A stretch of DNA of 24,442 nt from an uncultured Bacilli bacterium (GTDB taxonomy: Bacteria; Bacillota_I; Bacilli_A; RF39; UBA660), in the NCBI GenBank assembly GCA_934183155.1, contig CAKPSB010000011.1:1-24442 (forward strand), in the 5' to 3' direction. The position numbers and the translations under genes were made by a program. The notes beneath the pieces are model-generated. The model was not told where the DNA came from. It saw only the letters and a program-made list of their open reading frames with translations, and ran no database searches. Positions 15,511 through 23,427 of the stretch are shown in pieces (the first letter of the stretch is position 1; every line of letters begins with the position of its first letter).

Positions 15511-16023
15511 TTAAAAAAACATCGGTACAACAATCAAACTAATAATAATCATAAATAAATCAGCTAGTAACCCAGTCCATAAAGCATACCTAATTTTCTT
15601 TATACCAACCGTTCCAAAATAAAGCGTAATAATATAAATAGTTGTGTCACTTGATCCTTGAATAACTGACGCTAAAAATCCAATAAAACTATCAGGCCCA
15701 AAAGAAGAATAAATATCATTTAAAATAGCAAGTCCAAAACTACCAGAAAAAGGACGCATCACCGCAATTGGAAAAACCTCAAAAGGAATTTTTATTAAAA
15801 CAAAAAGTGGCCTCAAAAAATCAAAAAAATAATTAATAATACCACTTTTCAAAAAAATATTAACTCCAAAAATCATTCCTAAAAGTGATGGAAACATTGA
15901 TATAACCATCCCTATTCCTTCACTAGCGCCCAAAACAAAACTATCATAAACATCTATTTTCTTCAAAACACCATAAACTATAACCACTAAAACAACAATA
16001 GGAATAAACAAACTAGAAATCAT
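15511..16023 (-). CDS. spmB: Spore maturation protein B
   Basis: SpmB and its partner SpmA are membrane proteins needed for core dehydration during spore formation in Bacilli. This one has 170 aa with about four or five hydrophobic segments of the nucleoside-recognition (Gate) type. The family stretch MRPFSGSFGLAILND and the following GPDSFIGFLASVIQGSSDTT are present. The ATG overlaps the spmA stop and follows GGAGTGA. The order dac-spmA-spmB matches the B. subtilis dacB operon. Confidence 0.9.
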   Translation of the reverse strand: MISSLFIPIVVLVVIVYGVLKKIDVYDSFVLGASEGIGMVISMFPSLLGMIFGVNIFLKSGIINYFFDFLRPLFVLIKIPFEVFPIAVMRPFSGSFGLAILNDIYSSFGPDSFIGFLASVIQGSSDTTIYIITLYFGTVGIKKIRYALWTGLLADLFMIIISLIVVPMFF

Positions 16024-16595
16024 TTTTCACTCCCAAATAATTTATCAATTATAAGACCAAATAACAAAGATAAAAAACTTACAATAAAACAAGGAAAAAT
16101 TATTGAAGATGGGCTAATACTTTTATAAAGAACTCTAAGCGAAATAATCGTTGTCGGAATTAAACAAAGTCCACAAGTATTAATAATCAAAAAAGTAATC
16201 ATACTTCGACTAGCAACCTCTTTATCCTTATTCAAAGACTGCAAAGACTCCATAGCCTTAAGTCCAAAAGGTGTCGCCGCATTACCAAGACCAAACAAAT
16301 TTGCAATAATGTTAGAAGAAATATAACTAAAAGCAATATGTCCTTTAGGAATATCTGGGAATAATTTATGAAGTAAAGGATATATAAAATCAGATAACTT
16401 ATTCAAAAGACCCGAAACCTTAGCAATATTCATAATTCCAAGCCATAAAGAAAGTAATGGAAAAATTTGAATAATAATATCTAAAGTTGCTTTACCAGAA
16501 AGTAAAAGTTGCTCATTCAAAACATCTACCTTATTAGTAAAAATCAAACATAAAGACCCACTAACAATTAAAAAAGACCATAACTTATTAATCAT
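16020..16595 (-). CDS. spmA: Spore maturation protein A
   Basis: This 191-aa membrane protein has the nucleoside-recognition/Gate fold. Family-typical segments are IMNIAKVSGLLNKLSDFIYP, the helix-breaking HIAFSYISSNIIANLFGLGNAATPFGLKAM region and a later INTCGLCLIPTTIISLR. The GNAATPFG stretch is the best marker of SpmA. It overlaps both neighbours by 4 nt (ATGA-type), so dac, spmA and spmB are co-translated. Its role in spore core dehydration is inferred from the family and gene order. Confidence 0.9.
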   Translation of the reverse strand: MINKLWSFLIVSGSLCLIFTNKVDVLNEQLLLSGKATLDIIIQIFPLLSLWLGIMNIAKVSGLLNKLSDFIYPLLHKLFPDIPKGHIAFSYISSNIIANLFGLGNAATPFGLKAMESLQSLNKDKEVASRSMITFLIINTCGLCLIPTTIISLRVLYKSISPSSIIFPCFIVSFLSLLFGLIIDKLFGSEK

Positions 16596-17662
16596 TTCCT
16601 AAACCTCTTAAAAATTTTATCCCAAAAACTAATTTTTCTATTTTTCACCTTTACATATATAGGCCTACTACCAATAGCTTCATTACCCAAATAAACATTC
16701 GCATTTCCAATAACATCACCAGTTTTATAATTTCTATTTTTATTAATAACATATTTTATTTTTATAATATTTTTCTCATCTTCCAGCAAAGGATAATCAA
16801 AATCATGATTTAAATACAAAATATCATTATTATAATAATCCTCACCTAATATCTTAACCTCACCTTTTGTTAATATCCTATAAGATGTATACTCACTAAA
16901 AGCCTCTTCATATAATTTTTTATGATCAAACCAATCATTGCCATCATTTAAAGTAACAACAGTTAAAGAAAGACCATTTTTTAAAGCACTAGTAACTAAA
17001 GTCCTTTTAGCTATTTTTGTAAACCCTGTTTTACCTCCAGTTATATATTTATAAGAGGAAAGTAATTTGTTTTTATTATGCCATACATATATATTCTTAT
17101 CAGTTCTAACTTTATAAACTTTTGTACTAACAATTTTTTTAAAATCTTTATTTTTCATTGCATAACTCATAAGTACCGCCATATCATAAGCAGAAGACAT
17201 ATTACCAGCCTCTTCATCCAAACCACTAGGATTGTTAAAAACCGAATCTTTCATACCAAGTTCTTTTGCTTTTTCATTCATTAAATGAACAAATTTCAAA
17301 GTATCTCCACTAACAGTTTTAGCAATAGCTAAAGCCGCATCATTTCCACTTCGAAGCATCAAACCATAAAGTAAATCTTTTAATTTCAACCTTTCTCCAA
17401 CCTTAACATAAATTCCCGATCCATAAGCCTTTAAAACCTCATCACCAATCACCACTTCTTTATTTATATTATCATTTTCAATAGCTACCACAGCTGTCAT
17501 AATTTTAGAAATAGAAGCCACACTTTGAACATGATAAATATTTTTTCCATATATTATCCGTCCACTATTCATATCCATTAAAATAGCACTAGAAGCACTA
17601 GAAGAATATGCATAAATTTTAAAAGGTAAAAACAAAAACAAAACAAAAGCTAATTTTTTCAC
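16592..17662 (-). CDS. D-alanyl-D-alanine carboxypeptidase (DacB/DacF type, sporulation context)
   Basis: This is a low-molecular-weight penicillin-binding protein that trims the terminal D-Ala from peptidoglycan stem peptides. The start is taken as GTG at 17662: AGGTGAT lies 4 nt upstream, and starting there gives MKKLAFVLFLFLPFKIYA, a clean signal peptide. The protein has 356 aa. Active-site motifs are S50-I-S-K53, S105-G-N107 and K211-T-G213. A C-terminal beta domain (about 255-345) precedes a basic tail. Position upstream of spmA-spmB equals that of dacB (PBP5*) in B. subtilis, so cortex modification is the likely job; sequence alone cannot separate DacB from DacF or DacA. Confidence 0.9.
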   Translation of the reverse strand: MKKLAFVLFLFLPFKIYAYSSSASSAILMDMNSGRIIYGKNIYHVQSVASISKIMTAVVAIENDNINKEVVIGDEVLKAYGSGIYVKVGERLKLKDLLYGLMLRSGNDAALAIAKTVSGDTLKFVHLMNEKAKELGMKDSVFNNPSGLDEEAGNMSSAYDMAVLMSYAMKNKDFKKIVSTKVYKVRTDKNIYVWHNKNKLLSSYKYITGGKTGFTKIAKRTLVTSALKNGLSLTVVTLNDGNDWFDHKKLYEEAFSEYTSYRILTKGEVKILGEDYYNNDILYLNHDFDYPLLEDEKNIIKIKYVINKNRNYKTGDVIGNANVYLGNEAIGSRPIYVKVKNRKISFWDKIFKRFRK

Positions 17663-17687
17663 AACAATCACCTAAAAAATTATATAC

Positions 17688-17710
17688 AAAAAAAAGGCAA
17701 TTATGCCTTT
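17688..17710 (-). terminator. Terminator of the lipoprotein gene
   Basis: On the minus strand AAAGGCA-TAAT-TGCCTTT forms a 7-bp hairpin continuing into T residues. It overlaps the lipoprotein stop codon and lies just upstream of the dac start, so dac needs its own promoter. An ATAATT inside the hairpin and TATATAAT about 13 nt further on could form one, but this is uncertain. Confidence 0.7.
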
Positions 17711-18326
17711 AAGGAGTTGTTGTTTTATCATCGGTTATTATGTTCTCATCAGTAACATTATCAATTGAATTATTATTAGTAACCGTATCATCTAAAATAA
17801 CTGTATCATTTACCCCATATAATCCATTTATCTTACTTTCATCAGTGTCAGATAATTCATCCAATTTCCACTGACTACCTTCTTTTCGTAAATGAAAATA
17901 AATAGTATAAGTCTCTTCCTTAGTAACATCTTTCAATTTCTTTAACCTATAAGACGCAAATGTATTTGTTGTATTAAACTTATCAGCATTTTTAACTTTA
18001 TATTCATTAGCTTCATTAACCGCATCTGCATAATTTCTTACTGTAACAGCAACTTCAACAGTAGCTTTCTTACCATCTATCTTCTCATCTTTAATTTTAT
18101 ACTTCAAATCTTGATAATGTTTTTTCATAAATTCTCGATACTCTTGTCTTTCTGACTCAGTTAAAGTAGAATCACTCATCAGAGTATTATCTAAATCCTT
18201 AATAACATCTGTATCATTCATTTGATACTTATTAAGAAAAACCTCTACCTTTTTAGTTGGCGTATTTCCCATACCACAACCAGCCATAAACAATATACAA
18301 ATAAATAAATATAATACCTTTTTCAT
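17709..18326 (-). CDS. Small lipoprotein, NTF2-like (DUF4878/DUF5105-like)
   Basis: The start is the ATG at 18326, six nt after GAGGAGG; a longer reading frame begins inside that site. The 205-aa product has a lipoprotein signal peptide (MKKVLYLFICILFMAG) with the lipid-modified Cys at position 17. The mature part begins with a P.KKVEVFLNKYQ helix and continues with alternating helix and strand segments (about 55-160), as in small NTF2-like lipoproteins. The tail (about 165-205) is a low-complexity Asn/Asp/Thr stretch. Role unknown; it should sit on the outer face of the membrane. Confidence 0.75.
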   Translation of the reverse strand: MKKVLYLFICILFMAGCGMGNTPTKKVEVFLNKYQMNDTDVIKDLDNTLMSDSTLTESERQEYREFMKKHYQDLKYKIKDEKIDGKKATVEVAVTVRNYADAVNEANEYKVKNADKFNTTNTFASYRLKKLKDVTKEETYTIYFHLRKEGSQWKLDELSDTDESKINGLYGVNDTVILDDTVTNNNSIDNVTDENIITDDKTTTP

Positions 18327-18375
18327 GATTTTCCTCCTCAATTATATTTTGAGAAAAAAACATAAGTTTATACAT

Positions 18376-19053
18376 TTATTTTAAAAATTCTTTTAAATTA
18401 CTACCCAAAGCTAAATTTAATTTTTTTAATTCTTCTTCCGTATAAGTAATTTCACAATCTGATTTTTTAAAACCTTTAATGTAGATTTGTCCAGGCATTG
18501 ATAAATCAGAATTCAACACATTAACAACTCCAGTTTTTGTTTTATAAAAACTATCACCATACATTTTTGCATTTTTATCATTCAAAAACATATAACCCTT
18601 CTTTAAAAAAGCTAAAATATCTTGATTATCTTTAACAAAATAACCTGGATATGGTGTTTTAACTAAAATTCCATTAATAACTTTAAAATTATCCTTACTA
18701 CATTTATCTTCATCAAAAAATTGAATATAAGTAGGATCAATAATATAATCCTCATTACCGTCATCTGTTAAAAATGAAGCAATAACAAAATTATGTCCAA
18801 GCACATTCTCATCAATTGCTTTCAAAGTAGAAACACCCTTACAATTAATATTCATCTTTTCAAAATATCTAACAATCATAGCCTGTGCGGTATCACACAT
18901 AAAACTAAAATCATAATTATAAGTATTTTTACCTTTAAATAAAGATAACTTATCTCTAACTTCATAAATTACATAATCTAAAAAACAAATAATCTCCTCA
19001 TGCGTTAAAACTTCTTTATTAAAACACTTATTTTCAATTTCTGAAATATTCAT
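18376..19053 (-). CDS. Possible transglutaminase/papain-fold protein with Cys-His-Asp triad
   Basis: This 225-aa cytosolic protein has no signal peptide or membrane helix. A candidate catalytic triad is present in the right order and spacing for the transglutaminase-like superfamily: C53 at the start of a helix (FMCDTAQAMIV), H87 (GHNFVIASF) at a strand, and D106 (YIIDPTYIQFF). The segment after D106 also fits such folds. The last 60 residues are helical and charged. The ATG follows GGTGGT with 3-nt spacing. Substrate unknown; it could be a peptidase, amidase, cross-linking enzyme or toxin-like protein. I cannot assign a family. Confidence 0.55.
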   Translation of the reverse strand: MNISEIENKCFNKEVLTHEEIICFLDYVIYEVRDKLSLFKGKNTYNYDFSFMCDTAQAMIVRYFEKMNINCKGVSTLKAIDENVLGHNFVIASFLTDDGNEDYIIDPTYIQFFDEDKCSKDNFKVINGILVKTPYPGYFVKDNQDILAFLKKGYMFLNDKNAKMYGDSFYKTKTGVVNVLNSDLSMPGQIYIKGFKKSDCEITYTEEELKKLNLALGSNLKEFLK

Positions 19054-19092
19054 ATTACCACCAATTATATACTAGCACACATTTAAAAGTAA

Positions 19093-19116
19093 AACAAATG
19101 GCATAAACCATTTGTT
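19093..19116 (-). terminator. Terminator of the ABC exporter genes
   Basis: AACAAATGG (19093-19101) pairs perfectly with CCATTTGTT (19108-19116) across a 6-nt loop. On the minus strand it is followed by TTTTACTTTT. It lies 17 nt after the permease stop. Confidence 0.7.
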
Positions 19117-19132
19117 AAAACACCTTACTTTA

Positions 19133-21433
19133 TTATTCATTACCTTTCAAACTTGAAACCATATCTATTTTATTTATCTTATTAGCTAATAAAGTAGATA
19201 CTATATAAGAAATAACAAACGTAAATAAAGAAGCATACACATATGATAAAAGATTTATATGAGCTGAAAAATCATAATGATCCTCCAAAGCAATTCTAAA
19301 TAAATAATCCGTTAAATAATAGCCTAAAGGAATAGATAAAATAATTGAAATTACTGCTATCCAGTTATTCTGTTTAATAAATATTCTTCTTAATTGTCCA
19401 TCCTTAAAACCAAGTACTTTTAAAGTTGCGAATTGATACTCTTTCTCTGTATAAGAAAGTATACCTAAATTATAAATTATTACAACACCTAAAATAACCG
19501 CTACTACAATAAGTAAAACTATCATCGACTGCATTGTAGAAAGCATCTTATCAGTACTTTTTCTAAGTGAAGATATTTTCTGAACATAAGAAACTCCATC
19601 AATAATTTTTTCATTTGAATAAACCGTATCAGGGACATATTTAATACTTAATGATTCCAAATATTGTCTTGTCATTGTCATATTTTGATTTTGAGGATCC
19701 TTATTAAAACCAATTATTTTAGATTTATAATATTTATCCCTTCCATATATATGCCAATAAATATAATCACCTTTTTTATAATTATTTGTTTTTGCAAATT
19801 TATATGTAACATAAACCCCTTCTTTAGAATCTAACTTTATAAATTTATCTTTATTATCCACAAATCTAATTAAATTACCAGCATCTGTTACAAAAACATT
19901 ATTAGCTTTCACCTTACCATCTTTTTTTATTTCTATTCCTAAAGTTTGTGACGTATATTTATCAGATAATTTATCAACATCCTTTACCGTAGCTTTATAC
20001 TTAAAATTATAAATTTTATCAAATTGTAAATCAATAAAATTATTCATTGAATCAAGCATTCCAAGTGAACAGATTAAAAGCATACCACAACCAGTAACCC
20101 CAACTATTCCCATAATCGTTCTCATTTTATTTCTAAAAACATCCCTAATGTTCCATTTACTATTAAAACTAAGTTTTTTAAAAATTCCTCTATTCATTTT
20201 CAAAGGATGCTTAAACGTCGGAATTTCATTTCTTAAGCTATCAGCCGGTGATTTTTTTAATGTTTTCCTACATGTCATATAAGTTATAAAAGAAACAAGT
20301 AACACCATCAATAAAGACACAAAATAACTGTTATAATTCATATAAGGTCTACCATTTGGCATTTCAAAAAATTCCATTTCCATATTTATAAAAATATTAC
20401 CTATAAAATAGTATCCAGCAATAAGACCACAAATACATGAAAATATTGAAATCCAAAAACCATAACTTATATAATGGATAGTTATTTGTCTATCTTTAAA
20501 ACCTAAAGCTTTCAAAATACCTATTTGAATTCTTTGCTTATCTATAACTCTCGTCATTGTTGTAATTACTGAAAGAGTTGCAATAAACAAAAACAACCCA
20601 GAAAACACCCCAACATAAGTTTTACCTTCATCTATTTCACCCTGATAAGTCCTATATGATACTGTATCTTTTATATCTTGAACCGCTAAAGGCTTTATTT
20701 TATTTTCAATTTCCTGTTTTGCCTTTGACTTAGAAGAAGTATCAACCATTATATAATTATAAGGAATATAATCTTTATAATTAAAATCTTTAAAAACAAA
20801 ATCAAATGTTTTTTCATCAATATTTGAATTTTGCATAACCATTTGTTTTATATAATATTCAGGAATTTCACTTGAAGATAAATAAGCAAACCCAAACTCT
20901 TTATGATCAGGATATATTTCCGACTCATCCTTAGTATCATAAACATGATCAGGCACATTAATTAAACCCCTTACAATTTCCTTTAAAGTAAATGTATCAT
21001 AAGTAATATCAATATAATCACCTACTTTTATATTGTTTTTTGAAGCATAAAAACTATCAAGCCAAACACCTTTTTGACAATCAAATTTATCACCTTCAAT
21101 AACATAAAACTTTGAAATTTCATTTGTTTCAATAAAATTAAGCAATAAAATCTTATTCTTACTTCTACCAGTAACACTTAATTTTCTCTCAGCATTTTTC
21201 ACATGTTTTAAATTTTTAACACTATTTAAATCATCCTTTGAAAAATTACTACCAATTACATTCAAATCCTGTAAATTATTTACCTTATAAAACTCACTAG
21301 CAGTCTTCTGCATTCCCATCATATAAGCTTCAATTCCACAATAAGCCATCACACCAATAAAAATCATTAAAAATATAGTTACAAATTGCGATAAATTATT
21401 CTTTATATCTCGAAAACATTTTCTTTTAAGCAT
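19133..21433 (-). CDS. ABC transporter permease, duplicated FtsX type
   Basis: This is the membrane subunit of the exporter whose ATPase is encoded just upstream. The start is placed at the ATG at 21433, right after the ATPase stop, giving the usual MLKRKCFRDIKNNLSQF opening; two earlier in-frame ATGs would overlap the ATPase gene. The protein has 766 aa. One N-terminal helix is followed by a large outside domain (about 40-275), a block of three helices with the FtsX signature (GILKALGFKDRQI), a further helix after a short linker, a second outside domain, and a final three-helix block (ATLKVLGFKDGQL). About eight helices in two FtsX repeats fit MacB/LolCDE-like or peptide-resistance transporters. 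Substrate unknown. Confidence 0.88.
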   Translation of the reverse strand: MLKRKCFRDIKNNLSQFVTIFLMIFIGVMAYCGIEAYMMGMQKTASEFYKVNNLQDLNVIGSNFSKDDLNSVKNLKHVKNAERKLSVTGRSKNKILLLNFIETNEISKFYVIEGDKFDCQKGVWLDSFYASKNNIKVGDYIDITYDTFTLKEIVRGLINVPDHVYDTKDESEIYPDHKEFGFAYLSSSEIPEYYIKQMVMQNSNIDEKTFDFVFKDFNYKDYIPYNYIMVDTSSKSKAKQEIENKIKPLAVQDIKDTVSYRTYQGEIDEGKTYVGVFSGLFLFIATLSVITTMTRVIDKQRIQIGILKALGFKDRQITIHYISYGFWISIFSCICGLIAGYYFIGNIFINMEMEFFEMPNGRPYMNYNSYFVSLLMVLLVSFITYMTCRKTLKKSPADSLRNEIPTFKHPLKMNRGIFKKLSFNSKWNIRDVFRNKMRTIMGIVGVTGCGMLLICSLGMLDSMNNFIDLQFDKIYNFKYKATVKDVDKLSDKYTSQTLGIEIKKDGKVKANNVFVTDAGNLIRFVDNKDKFIKLDSKEGVYVTYKFAKTNNYKKGDYIYWHIYGRDKYYKSKIIGFNKDPQNQNMTMTRQYLESLSIKYVPDTVYSNEKIIDGVSYVQKISSLRKSTDKMLSTMQSMIVLLIVVAVILGVVIIYNLGILSYTEKEYQFATLKVLGFKDGQLRRIFIKQNNWIAVISIILSIPLGYYLTDYLFRIALEDHYDFSAHINLLSYVYASLFTFVISYIVSTLLANKINKIDMVSSLKGNE

Positions 21434-21434
21434 A

Positions 21435-22139
21435 TTACCAAATAACCTCATCAATATTTTTAGGGTTTTCATTTTTCACTATACTTTCCACCTGACCATT
21501 TTTAATTCTAATTACTATATCAGAAACATCAGCAATTAAAGCATTATGAGTAACAACCACAACTGTATTTTTACCACCTTCACACTGTTTTTTTAATAAT
21601 TTTAAAATTGAAGCACCAGTTTTACTATCCAAAGCACCCGTAGGTTCATCACATAAAAGTAATTTAGGATCTTTAGCAATTGCTCGCGCAATAGATACCC
21701 TTTGTTGTTCACCACCAGAAAGTTGAGCAGGAAACTTATTTTTATGTTTTGAAAGGCCAACTTCTTTTAATATCGTTAAACAATTCTTCGGCCTTTTCAC
21801 AATATCCTTAACAATATCAACGTTCTCCTCTACCGTAAGTGAAGGTAATATATTATAAAATTGAAAAATAAAGCCAACATTTTCCGCACGATATTCAGCT
21901 AATTTTGATTTTGAATAATCAGAAATATCCTCACCATCTACCATAATTTTGCCTTTAGTAACACTATCCATTCCACCAAGTAAATTCAAAATTGTACTTT
22001 TACCAGCTCCTGAAGGGCCCAAAATAACAACAAACTTTCCTTTAGGAATATTAAAATTAACCCTATTCAAAGCTTTAAAACTTTCCTCACCAATTTTATA
22101 TTCTTTTACAACATTTTTAAATACAATATAATCATCCAT
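21435..22139 (-). CDS. ABC transporter ATP-binding protein (LolD/MacB-like)
   Basis: This ATPase partners the FtsX-type permease. The ATG at 22139 follows GGAGGG with 5-nt spacing; the longer frame adds 21 residues without a ribosome-binding site. It has 234 aa. Walker A is GPSGAGKS (41-48), the Q-loop is at IFQFYNILPSLTV, the signature is LSGGEQQR (140-147) and Walker B is LLLCDEP (160-166), with an H-loop in VVVVTHN. The sequence is typical of mechanotransmission-type exporters. A well-spaced promoter lies upstream, divergent from rpsD. Confidence 0.93.
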   Translation of the reverse strand: MDDYIVFKNVVKEYKIGEESFKALNRVNFNIPKGKFVVILGPSGAGKSTILNLLGGMDSVTKGKIMVDGEDISDYSKSKLAEYRAENVGFIFQFYNILPSLTVEENVDIVKDIVKRPKNCLTILKEVGLSKHKNKFPAQLSGGEQQRVSIARAIAKDPKLLLCDEPTGALDSKTGASILKLLKKQCEGGKNTVVVVTHNALIADVSDIVIRIKNGQVESIVKNENPKNIDEVIW

Positions 22140-22173
22140 AATAACCCTCCAATATAAAAATAATTTCACCCTA

Positions 22174-22202
22174 AATATAACACGATATCTAATAAAAATC
22201 AA
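22174..22202 (-). promoter_or_regulatory. SigA-type promoter of the ABC exporter operon
   Basis: On the minus strand TTGATT (22197-22202) is followed after exactly 17 nt by TATATT (22174-22179). The leader to the ATPase ATG would be about 30 nt. No regulator gene is adjacent. Confidence 0.65.
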
Positions 22203-22234
22203 AACATTTATTCATCTAATTTTCCGCCAAAATA

Positions 22235-22263
22235 TTGACTTTAAAGGAAAAAAATAATATAAT
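22235..22263 (+). promoter_or_regulatory. Strong SigA-type promoter of rpsD
   Basis: TTGACT (22235-22240) and a perfect TATAAT (22258-22263) are separated by 17 nt. Transcription would start near 22270, leaving a leader of about 150 nt before the rpsD ATG. Confidence 0.8.
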
Positions 22264-22269
22264 TATAAC

Positions 22270-22422
22270 CAGCGTGTTAAAGCAGCGTTATTTTAAAAAA
22301 TTATAATGTGTCTATTCCCTAAAGGGGTTACTTATTAGCTGCGAAATAAGTATTAATATATCTCACCCTATAATTAATTTAAAATAATCTTTCACGCTAA
22401 AAAAAGTGAAAGGAGATGCATT
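22270..22422 (+). ncRNA. Structured rpsD leader, candidate S4 autoregulatory element
   Basis: The leader contains, in order, a repeated CAGCGT, a CCC/GGG mini-hairpin (22317-22326), an 8-bp hairpin TACTTATT/AATAAGTA (22329-22336 with 22345-22352, loop AGCTGCGA), and a 7-bp hairpin CTTTCAC/GTGAAAG (22389-22395 with 22406-22412). The last hairpin covers the first bases of AAAGGAG, the rpsD ribosome-binding site. In B. subtilis S4 represses its own monocistronic gene through such a leader. That this RNA binds S4 is inferred from position and structure, not shown. Confidence 0.55.
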
Positions 22423-23025
22423 ATGGCAAGATATACAGGCCCAATGTACAAAAAATCAAGACGTTTCGGTTTCTCAATTTTAGAAAACGGAAAAGAGTTA
22501 GCTAAAAGACCTTACGCTCCAGGACAACATGGACAAGATCGTAAGAAAAAATTATCTGACTACGGTATTCAATTACAAGAAAAACAAAAAGTAAAATTCA
22601 TGTATGGTTTAAGTGAAAAACAAATGGAAAAAACTTTCAAAAAAGCAGTTAAAATGAAAGGTGTCAACGGTGAAAACTTACTTAAATTATTAGAATCACG
22701 TTTAGACAATTTAGTTTACCGTGCTGGATTTGCTACTACTAGAAAAGGTGCTAGACAATTAGTTAATCATGGACATGTTACCGTTAATGGTAAAAAAGTT
22801 AATATTCCATCTTACCAAGCCAAACCTGGTGATATTATTAGCTTAATGGAAAATGATAAAGAATTAAAAGTTGTTAAAGAATCTTTAGAAGCATTAAAAA
22901 ACAGAGTTGAATTCATTTCTTATGATGATAAAAAAATGGAAGCAACTTACGTAAGAATGCCAGAACGTAGTGAACTAAATGCTGATATTGATGAAGCATT
23001 AATAATTGAATACTACAACAGATAG
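22423..23025 (+). CDS. rpsD: 30S ribosomal protein S4
   Basis: S4 is a primary 16S rRNA-binding protein that nucleates assembly of the small-subunit body. It has 200 aa, the family length, and starts at the ATG after AAAGGAG. The N-terminal part has MARYTGPMYKKSRRFG and the usual GQHGQ...KLSDYGIQLQEKQK segment. The S4 RNA-binding domain covers about 90-150 (ESRLDNLVYRAGFATTRKGARQLVNHGHV). There is no CxxC zinc motif at the N-terminus, so it is a zinc-independent form. As in B. subtilis it stands alone with its own promoter, leader and terminator. Confidence 0.98.
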   Translation: MARYTGPMYKKSRRFGFSILENGKELAKRPYAPGQHGQDRKKKLSDYGIQLQEKQKVKFMYGLSEKQMEKTFKKAVKMKGVNGENLLKLLESRLDNLVYRAGFATTRKGARQLVNHGHVTVNGKKVNIPSYQAKPGDIISLMENDKELKVVKESLEALKNRVEFISYDDKKMEATYVRMPERSELNADIDEALIIEYYNR

Positions 23026-23047
23026 GATTAAAATCCTATCTTTTTTT
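23021..23047 (+). terminator. Intrinsic terminator of rpsD
   Basis: GATAGGAT (23021-23028) pairs with ATCCTATC (23033-23040) across a 4-nt loop and is followed by seven T residues. The stem contains the rpsD stop codon TAG. Confidence 0.85.
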
Positions 23048-23103
23048 AAACTATAATTTAATTATTTTTTTACAATCAATAATTTTTAAAGGTTTTTTGC
23101 AAA

Positions 23104-23388
23104 TTATCTATTTAAAATGTTATTTAATAAATTATAACAATTACCATACTTTAGCTGTCCTTTATAACTTGCAACTACACTAATCGGAAAATTTATTTTA
23201 CTTTTCTTTATAAGTTTCATCTTTCGTTTAAAATTTCTTTTAACACTAACCCTTAATTTCATAATAAGCTTATTATTAATAATATAAAATCTAAAGTCTA
23301 AAAACTCTAACCCCTCTTTATTATGAGATAATATAAGTATATCAAAATATAAAAACTGATAAAAATTATCAACTTTTAACTTTGACAT
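23104..23388 (-). pseudogene. C-terminal remnant of a DGR-type reverse transcriptase
   Basis: This 94-codon ORF looks like the tail of a retroelement reverse transcriptase. From about residue 24 it reads KEGLEFLDFRFYI, like the E.FLGF.FYI strand after the palm of DGR-type enzymes. A basic stretch (KRNFKRKMKLIKK, 50-62) follows. The ending SYKGQLKYGNCYNLLNN (74-90) resembles the SY.GHLK..N.Y.L C-terminal motif of DGR reverse transcriptases. The catalytic YxDD region and everything before it are absent. The ATG has no ribosome-binding site and sits inside an 18-bp inverted repeat; an in-frame TAA lies just upstream. The first 18 or so residues do not look like reverse transcriptase. It is most likely a deletion remnant; family assignment is by remembered pattern only. 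Confidence 0.58.
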
Positions 23389-23404
23389 TTTTATCAGTTT
23401 TTAT
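23349..23404. repeat. Perfect 18-bp inverted repeat with 20-nt loop
   Basis: The arms are 23349-23366 and 23387-23404, with core AAAAACTGATAAAAAT and its complement. The right arm overlaps the start of the reverse transcriptase remnant. It could be a hairpin terminator for the unit upstream of it on the minus strand, or the scar of the event that removed the front of the gene. Confidence 0.75.
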
Positions 23405-23427
23405 TTTAACATTTATATTTTAAAGTA

